Shown here: piece by piece, positions 59,580 to 64,000 of the stretch
Layout: every line of letters begins with the position of its first letter
Position numbering within the stretch: the stretch's first letter is position 1
NCBI RefSeq assembly: GCF_000213055.1
Contig: NZ_CM001165.1
Coordinates: 3,390,945-3,454,944 of the forward strand
Reading direction: 5' to 3'
DNA from: Streptomyces sp. Tu6071
GTDB lineage: Bacteria > Actinomycetota > Actinomycetes > Streptomycetales > Streptomycetaceae
DNA length: 64,000 bases
Notes under the pieces: generated by a model
Database searches by the model: none
The model's input: the letters and a program-made list of their open reading frames with translations, nothing else
What the model was told of the DNA's origin: nothing
Program-made: the position numbers and the translations under genes

Positions 59580-61859
59580 ATGGCAAAGAAGCGCGCGGGC
59601 GGTGGGCTCTCCCCGGTTCAGCTGGCCGCCAGGTTCCTCGGAGTCAGTGTCCTCGCGGGCGGAGTGCTCGCGGGCATCGCCCTGCCGGGCGTGGGGGCGC
59701 TCGGGCTCGCCACCAAGGGGACAGTGAAGGAGTTCGACGAGATCCCCGCCGATCTCAAGCGACCGCCGCTCACCCAGCGCAGCAAGATCCTCGACGCCAA
59801 GGGCGGTGAGATCGCCACCGTCTTCTACCGCGACCGCACCGTCGTGGACCGCAAGGACATGTCGCCGTACGTGCAGAAGGCGCTCGTCGCGATCGAGGAC
59901 TCGCGGTTCTACGAGCACGGCGCGATCGACCTCAAGGGTGTGCTGCGCGCCGTCAACCAGAACGCGCAGAGCGGCGGCGTCGCGCAGGGCGCCTCGACGC
60001 TGACCCAGCAGTACGTGAAGAACGTCTTCATCGAGGAGGCCGGCGACGACCCCGACAAGGTCGCCCAGGCCACCCAGCAGACGATGGGCCGCAAGATCCA
60101 GGAACTGAAGTACGCGATCCAGATCGAGAAGGAACTGGGCAAGAAGAAGATCCTGGAGAACTACCTCAACATCACGTTCTTCGGCCAGGGCGCGTACGGC
60201 GTCGAGGCAGCGTCCCAGCGCTACTTCTCCAAGCACGCCAAGGACCTCACGCTCGACCAGTCCGCGCTCCTCGCGGGCATCGTGCAGTCCCCGACCCGCT
60301 ACGACCCGATCAACGACCCGCAGGAAGCGACCCAGCGGCGCAACACCGTGCTGCGCCGCATGGCGGAGACGCACTCCATCACGGCCGCCGAGTCCAAGGC
60401 CGCCCAGGCCAAGCCCCTCGGCCTCAAGGTCACCCCGCAGCGCTCCGGCTGCATCACCGCCTCGCGCGGCGCGGGCTTCTTCTGCGACTACGTCGAGCAC
60501 GTCTTCCTCAGCGACCCGGCCTTCGGCAAGACGAAGGACGACCGGCTCGCGCTCTGGAAGCGCGGCGGCCTCACGATCCAGACGACGCTGGACCCGCAGG
60601 CGCAGGACTCGCTCCAGCAGTCCCTGAGCAAGCACGTCTACAAGACCGACCGGGTCACCGCCGCGGGCACCCTGGTCGAGCCCGGCACGGGCAAGATCCT
60701 CGCGATGGGCCAGGCGACCCCGTACGGCACCGGCAAGAACCAGACGCTCATCAACTACAACGTCGACCACTCCATGGGCGGCTCGAACTACGGCTTCCAG
60801 ACCGGTTCGACCTTCAAGCCCTTCGTCGCCGCGGCGGCCATCGACAAGGGGATGCCGCCGACGAAGGAGTACCCCTCCCCGTACAAGATGGACTACCCGA
60901 GCCCGGTGACGACGTGCGAGGGCACGTACACCAACAACGACGGCGCCACGGTCCACAACGAGAACGAGTCCGAGAAGGGCCCGTACGTGATGAAGGAGGC
61001 GATGGCGAAGTCCATCAACACCTACTTCGTCTCGCTCATCTCCGAGGTCGGCATCTGCCCCGTGACGCAGATGACGGACAAGCTGCACGTCATCATGGGC
61101 AACGGCCAGAAGCTGCCGCAGCAGCCCTCCATCTCGCTCGGCTCCGCGACGCTCTCGCCGCTCACGCTCTCCTCCGCCTACGCGGCCTTCGCCTCGCGCG
61201 GCACCTACTGCACCCCGGTCGCGATCAACTCCGTGACCGGCATGAACGGCAAGCCCGTGCCGGTGCCGAAGTCGGAGTGCCAGCGCGCGATGTCCGAGAA
61301 GACCGCCGACTCGATCTCCACGCTCCTCAACGGCGTGATCGACTCCGGTACGGGTAAGGAAGCCGGTCTCGGCGACCGCCCGAGCGCCGGTAAGACCGGT
61401 ACGACGGACAAGCGGAAGAACGCCTGGTTCGCCGGCTACACGCCGAACCTCGCCGCGGCCGTCTGGGTCGGCAGCGCCTCCCAGGAGGTCGAGATGCACG
61501 ACATCACGATCGGCGGCGTCTACCAGGAGTACGTGTACGGCGGCCAGGTCCCCGGACCGATCTGGCGCGACGCGATGACCGGCGCCCTCGCGGGCAAGCC
61601 GACGCAGAACTTCCACCTCGTCGACATCCCCGACGCGAAGAAGAAGGACAAGAAGAAGCCCGGCGACAAGCCCGACGACAACGGCGGCCAGGGCGACGAC
61701 AAGCCCGACAACGGCGGCTTCGTCTTCGGCAACGGCGGCGACCAGGGCGGCCAGCCCGCGAACCCGGGGCAGGGGAACGGGGGCCGGGGGAACGGCAACG
61801 GCGGGAACGGCAACGGGAACGGCGGGAACGGCAACGGGCAGGGGGGCTGGTTCGGGTGA
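59580..61859 (+). CDS. Bifunctional penicillin-binding protein (class A)
   Basis: A 759-residue peptidoglycan synthase. An N-terminal membrane anchor (about residues 18-45) precedes the glycosyltransferase domain with E106 (EDSRFYEHGAID) and GASTLTQQYVKN. The transpeptidase domain has the SxxK active serine S410 (GSTFKPF), S478-x-N (KSIN) and K605-TGT (AGKTGTT). The C-terminal ~90 residues are Lys/Asp then Gly/Asn-rich. The enzyme polymerises and cross-links cell wall outside the membrane. The ATG at 59580 has no strong ribosome site. A terminator follows at 61932. Confidence 0.95.
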   Translation: MAKKRAGGGLSPVQLAARFLGVSVLAGGVLAGIALPGVGALGLATKGTVKEFDEIPADLKRPPLTQRSKILDAKGGEIATVFYRDRTVVDRKDMSPYVQKALVAIEDSRFYEHGAIDLKGVLRAVNQNAQSGGVAQGASTLTQQYVKNVFIEEAGDDPDKVAQATQQTMGRKIQELKYAIQIEKELGKKKILENYLNITFFGQGAYGVEAASQRYFSKHAKDLTLDQSALLAGIVQSPTRYDPINDPQEATQRRNTVLRRMAETHSITAAESKAAQAKPLGLKVTPQRSGCITASRGAGFFCDYVEHVFLSDPAFGKTKDDRLALWKRGGLTIQTTLDPQAQDSLQQSLSKHVYKTDRVTAAGTLVEPGTGKILAMGQATPYGTGKNQTLINYNVDHSMGGSNYGFQTGSTFKPFVAAAAIDKGMPPTKEYPSPYKMDYPSPVTTCEGTYTNNDGATVHNENESEKGPYVMKEAMAKSINTYFVSLISEVGICPVTQMTDKLHVIMGNGQKLPQQPSISLGSATLSPLTLSSAYAAFASRGTYCTPVAINSVTGMNGKPVPVPKSECQRAMSEKTADSISTLLNGVIDSGTGKEAGLGDRPSAGKTGTTDKRKNAWFAGYTPNLAAAVWVGSASQEVEMHDITIGGVYQEYVYGGQVPGPIWRDAMTGALAGKPTQNFHLVDIPDAKKKDKKKPGDKPDDNGGQGDDKPDNGGFVFGNGGDQGGQPANPGQGNGGRGNGNGGNGNGNGGNGNGQGGWFG

Positions 61860-61931
61860 GCCGGTCCGTACGGGGGGCGTCGGCGTACCGGGTGTGCTGA
61901 CCCGTAGCCGAACCGCCTGCGCGGCATGACG

Positions 61932-61964
61932 AAGGCCCCGCCCGGAACTCTCGGGCGGGGCCTT
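61932..61964. terminator. Terminator after the PBP gene
   Basis: AAGGCCCCGCCC pairs perfectly with GGGCGGGGCCTT around a 9-base loop, followed by TT. It can stop transcription from the PBP side and probably from the yqeY side. Confidence 0.88.
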
Positions 61965-62147
61965 TCCGCGTGCGTACCGCGCCGTACGGCGGGCGTGCGG
62001 CGGGCGTGCGGCGTTCCTGCGGCGGGCGTACGGCTTCGCTACCGCGTGCGTACGGGGTCGCTACCGCGTGCGTACCGCATGCGTGGTCCGTACGTCGTCG
62101 CCACCGCGTCCGCAGTTCCTACGACGGCGCTACCGCGTCCGTACCGC
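61965..62147. repeat. Degenerate repeat between PBP and yqeY
   Basis: A CGCTACCGCGTGCGTACGG-like unit and the shorter GGCGGGCGTGCGGC recur several times in 183 bases. The copies are diverged and no gene is present. Confidence 0.55.
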
Positions 62148-62615
62148 TCAGCCCCCGGCGAGCGCCTTCTTCACCGCGGCGGCCACGCGACCGCCCTCGG
62201 CGAGGCCCTTGACCTTCGGGCCCACGATCTTCATGACCTGCCCCATCGCCTTGGGCCCCTCGGCCCCGGCGGCGCGCGCCTCGGCGACGGCCTCGGCGAC
62301 GACGCGGTCCAGCTCGGCGTCGTCGAGCTGGCGGGGCAGGTAGTGCGCGAGCACCTCGCCCTCGGCCTGCTCGCGCTCGGCCTGCTCGGTGCGGCCCGCC
62401 TGGGCGAAGGCGTCGGCGGCCTCGCGGCGCTTCTTCGCCTCCTTGGCGAGCACCTGGAGCACCTCCTCGTCGGAGAGCTCGCGGGCCTTCGTACCGGAGA
62501 CCTCTTCCTTGCTGATCGCGGTGAGCGTCAGCCGGAGCGTCGCGGACCGCAGCTCGTCACGCGCCTTGATGGCGGTCTGGAGGTCGTCGCGCAGGGTGGA
62601 CTTGAGGGTGGTCAT
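62148..62615 (-). CDS. GatB/YqeY domain protein
   Basis: A 155-residue YqeY-family protein. It begins MTTLKSTLRDDLQTAIKARDELRSATLRL, followed by a Lys/Glu-rich helix (VLAKEAKKRREAADAF) and the C-terminal helical domain GPKAMGQVMKIVGPKVKGLAEGGRVAAAV, which resembles the tRNA-binding tail of GatB. It may act on aminoacyl-tRNA, but its role is not established. The start is ATG at 62615, and it is divergent from the phosphoesterase gene with a 74-bp gap. Confidence 0.92.
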   Translation of the reverse strand: MTTLKSTLRDDLQTAIKARDELRSATLRLTLTAISKEEVSGTKARELSDEEVLQVLAKEAKKRREAADAFAQAGRTEQAEREQAEGEVLAHYLPRQLDDAELDRVVAEAVAEARAAGAEGPKAMGQVMKIVGPKVKGLAEGGRVAAAVKKALAGG

Positions 62616-62689
62616 GCGGCCAGTGTCTCAGGTGGGTACGGGAAAGCCCTCCGGATTTCCCGGGGCCCCGCGTCTGACACGATGAGGTC

Positions 62690-63628
62690 ATGCGCGCGCG
62701 ATTCAAGGTACCTCTGGGCATCACGGCGGGAATCGGGGCGACGGCGGCGGCCGGCCTCGTCTACGCGGCGGGTTTCGAGGTGAGGTCGTTCCGGCTGCGC
62801 CGGGTCACGATCCCCTGCCTGCCGCAGGGGATGCGCCCGCTGCGCGTCCTCCAGGTCTCGGACATCCACATGGTGTGCGGCCAGAAGAAGAAGCGCCGCT
62901 GGCTCCAGTCGCTCGCCGGGCTGCGCCCGGACTTCGTGATCAACACGGGCGACAACCTCTCGGACCCGCAGGGGGTCCCGGAGGTCCTGGACGCGCTCGG
63001 GCCGCTCATGGAGTTCCCCGGCGCGTACGTGTTCGGCTCGAACGACTACTACGGGCCCCGGCTGCGCAACCCGGGCCGCTACCTCCTGGAGAAGGCGCGC
63101 GGCGCGCACGGCCTCAACGGCAACGCGCCCGCCGAGAACGTGGTGCACAACCCGTGGGAGGAGCTGCGGGACGGCTTCGACGCGGCGGGCTGGCTCAACC
63201 TGACCAACACGCGCGACACCCTGAAGCTCGACGGCTGCCGCATCGGGCTGACGGGCATCGACGACCCGCACATCAAGCGGGACCGCTACGCGCGGGTCGC
63301 GGGCGGCCCCGACCCGGAGGCGGACGTCTCCTTCGGCATCGTGCACGCCCCGTACCTGCGCGCCCTGGACGCCTTCACGGCGGACGGCTACCCGCTGATC
63401 CTGGCCGGTCACACCCACGGCGGCCAGCTCTGCGTCCCCTTCTACGGGGCCCTGGTCACCAACTGCGACCTGGACACGGACCGCGTGAAGGGCCTGTCCA
63501 CCCACACGACGGCCGGCCACACCGCCCACCTGCACGTTTCCGCGGGCTGCGGCACCAACCGCTACACCCCCGTCCGCTTCGCCTGCCCCCCCGAGGCATC
63601 CCTCCTCACCCTGACCCCCTCGGCCTGA
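62690..63628 (+). CDS. Membrane-anchored metallophosphoesterase
   Basis: A 312-residue calcineurin-like phosphoesterase. After an N-terminal membrane helix (ITAGIGATAAAGLVYAAGF) the metal motifs appear in order: VSDIHM, NTGDN, GSNDYYG (in place of GNHD), then GIVHAP and AGHTHGGQ. The Asn-Asp pattern GSND is a change from the usual GNHE/D, but is common in this YkuE-like actinobacterial group. It probably acts on lipid or nucleotide phosphates at the membrane. In Streptomyces it usually follows yqeY divergently, as here. Confidence 0.9.
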   Translation: MRARFKVPLGITAGIGATAAAGLVYAAGFEVRSFRLRRVTIPCLPQGMRPLRVLQVSDIHMVCGQKKKRRWLQSLAGLRPDFVINTGDNLSDPQGVPEVLDALGPLMEFPGAYVFGSNDYYGPRLRNPGRYLLEKARGAHGLNGNAPAENVVHNPWEELRDGFDAAGWLNLTNTRDTLKLDGCRIGLTGIDDPHIKRDRYARVAGGPDPEADVSFGIVHAPYLRALDAFTADGYPLILAGHTHGGQLCVPFYGALVTNCDLDTDRVKGLSTHTTAGHTAHLHVSAGCGTNRYTPVRFACPPEASLLTLTPSA

Positions 63629-63719
63629 GAACCGGATTTCGCCCTGGGCCCGGAGTCGGCTAAAGTATCGGTTGTCGCCACGACAACATCACCACCGAGT
63701 GACCAGTCGCCGACGACAC

Positions 63720-63793
63720 CGGGGTGTGGCGCAGCTTGGCAGCGCGCTTCGTTCGGGACGAAGAGGTCGTGGGTTCAAATCCCGCCACCCCGA
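63720..63793 (+). tRNA. tRNA-Pro (anticodon CGG)
   Basis: A 74-nt cloverleaf. The acceptor stem CGGGGTG/CACCCCG has an A discriminator, the D-arm contains GCGCAGCTTGGCAGCGC, the anticodon stem CTTCG/CGAAG encloses TTCGGGA with anticodon CGG, and the T-arm contains GGGTTCAAATCCC. CCA is not encoded. Confidence 0.96.
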
Positions 63794-64000
63794 CAGTGAA
63801 GTACCAGGTCAGGGGCCTGATCCGCAGCGCGGGTCAGGCCCCTGAGTGGTTCCTGGAGATCGTTTGGGAGAAATCTGGGAGAAGATCTTGGTCGGCTTCT
63901 CCCAGGACCGGCCTCCAGTGCCGCAGGATGAGTGACGCTCAAGCGCCCTCGGACCTGCGCGTTCGCGAATCCAGGGCTCGTAGCTGACCAGGAACGCCGC
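63794..64000. other. Window end after tRNA-Pro
   Basis: After the tRNA terminator, about 155 bases remain. They contain an unusual near-repeat (TTGGGAGAAATC/TGGGAGAAGATC at 63864-63888). No gene can be recognised; a minus-strand frame is open to the window edge but shows no family motif. Confidence 0.4.
63809..63845 (+). terminator. Terminator of tRNA-Pro
   Basis: TCAGGGGCCTGA pairs perfectly with TCAGGCCCCTGA around a 13-base loop, 15 bases after the tRNA. Confidence 0.88.

Overview
The window is chromosomal DNA from a high-GC actinobacterium, almost certainly a Streptomyces. Evidence includes very high GC at third codon positions, frequent GTG and TTG starts, and the developmental genes bldG and wblA with a Streptomyces-type Crp. 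The gene order holB-tmk-topA ... bldG ... tad locus ... acsA-nhaA ... marP-like-NUDIX-nth-crp ... two ArsA-type ATPases-wblA-PBP is the core order I recall from Streptomyces (S. coelicolor SCO354x-SCO358x).

Layout. 1-2.5 kb: the 3' end of an unidentified gene, a pair of FluC/CrcB fluoride-channel genes, a repeat-rich gap and a secreted phospholipase A2. 2.5-8.7 kb: an accessory island. An intact tRNA-Thr(CGT) stands at 8630-8703, and a 43-nt copy of its 3' half stands 6124 bp away at 2505-2547; both copies are preceded by a related terminator hairpin. The island carries an AraC regulator divergent from an FAD monooxygenase, an alpha/beta hydrolase, a TMEM175-type channel and decayed transposase pieces. 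8.8-16 kb: a secreted S33 tripeptidyl aminopeptidase, the DNA polymerase III delta' subunit and a giant membrane-thymidylate kinase fusion. 16-26.6 kb: topA, a small membrane protein, a methyltransferase, a lipoprotein, the anti-sigma/anti-anti-sigma pair (HATPase and BldG) and a DEAD-box helicase. 26.5-33 kb: a tightly overlapping Tad/Flp-type operon on the minus strand (Ssd/CpaE-like, TadA, TadB, TadC, an unusual DUF4244 pilin-like protein, two TadE-like proteins). 33-38.5 kb: a HAD phosphatase preceded by a striking inverted pair of DnaA-box-like sequences, a degenerate Fic-like protein, a P-loop ATPase and a deacetylase-like lipoprotein. 38.9-47.9 kb: a SulP-carbonic anhydrase fusion, acetyl-CoA synthetase, NhaA, a holin-like membrane protein and an epoxide-hydrolase-like protein. 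48-53 kb: a small ORF, a MarP-like protease, a NUDIX hydrolase with an unclear start, endonuclease III and Crp. 53.3-63.6 kb: MBL hydrolase, second NUDIX, RidA, DUF4177, two ArsA-type ATPases, WblA, penicillin-binding protein, YqeY and a metallophosphoesterase. The window closes with tRNA-Pro(CGG) and its terminator.

Genes acting together: BldG with its HATPase neighbour, Crp and WblA control development and secondary metabolism. The Tad operon would assemble a surface or secretion structure. holB, tmk and topA serve replication. AcsA, NhaA and the SulP-carbonic anhydrase handle acetate, sodium/proton and bicarbonate or anion balance. The best leads outside the textbook content are the tRNA-Thr island, the inverted DnaA-box pair, three operator-like palindromes before nhaA, the palindrome spanning the Fic-like start codon, and two genes (DUF4244 and NUDIX) with long low-complexity N-terminal regions. 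I found no CRISPR array, no complete prophage and no large biosynthetic cluster. Functions were assigned by reading translated sequence; no database search was possible.
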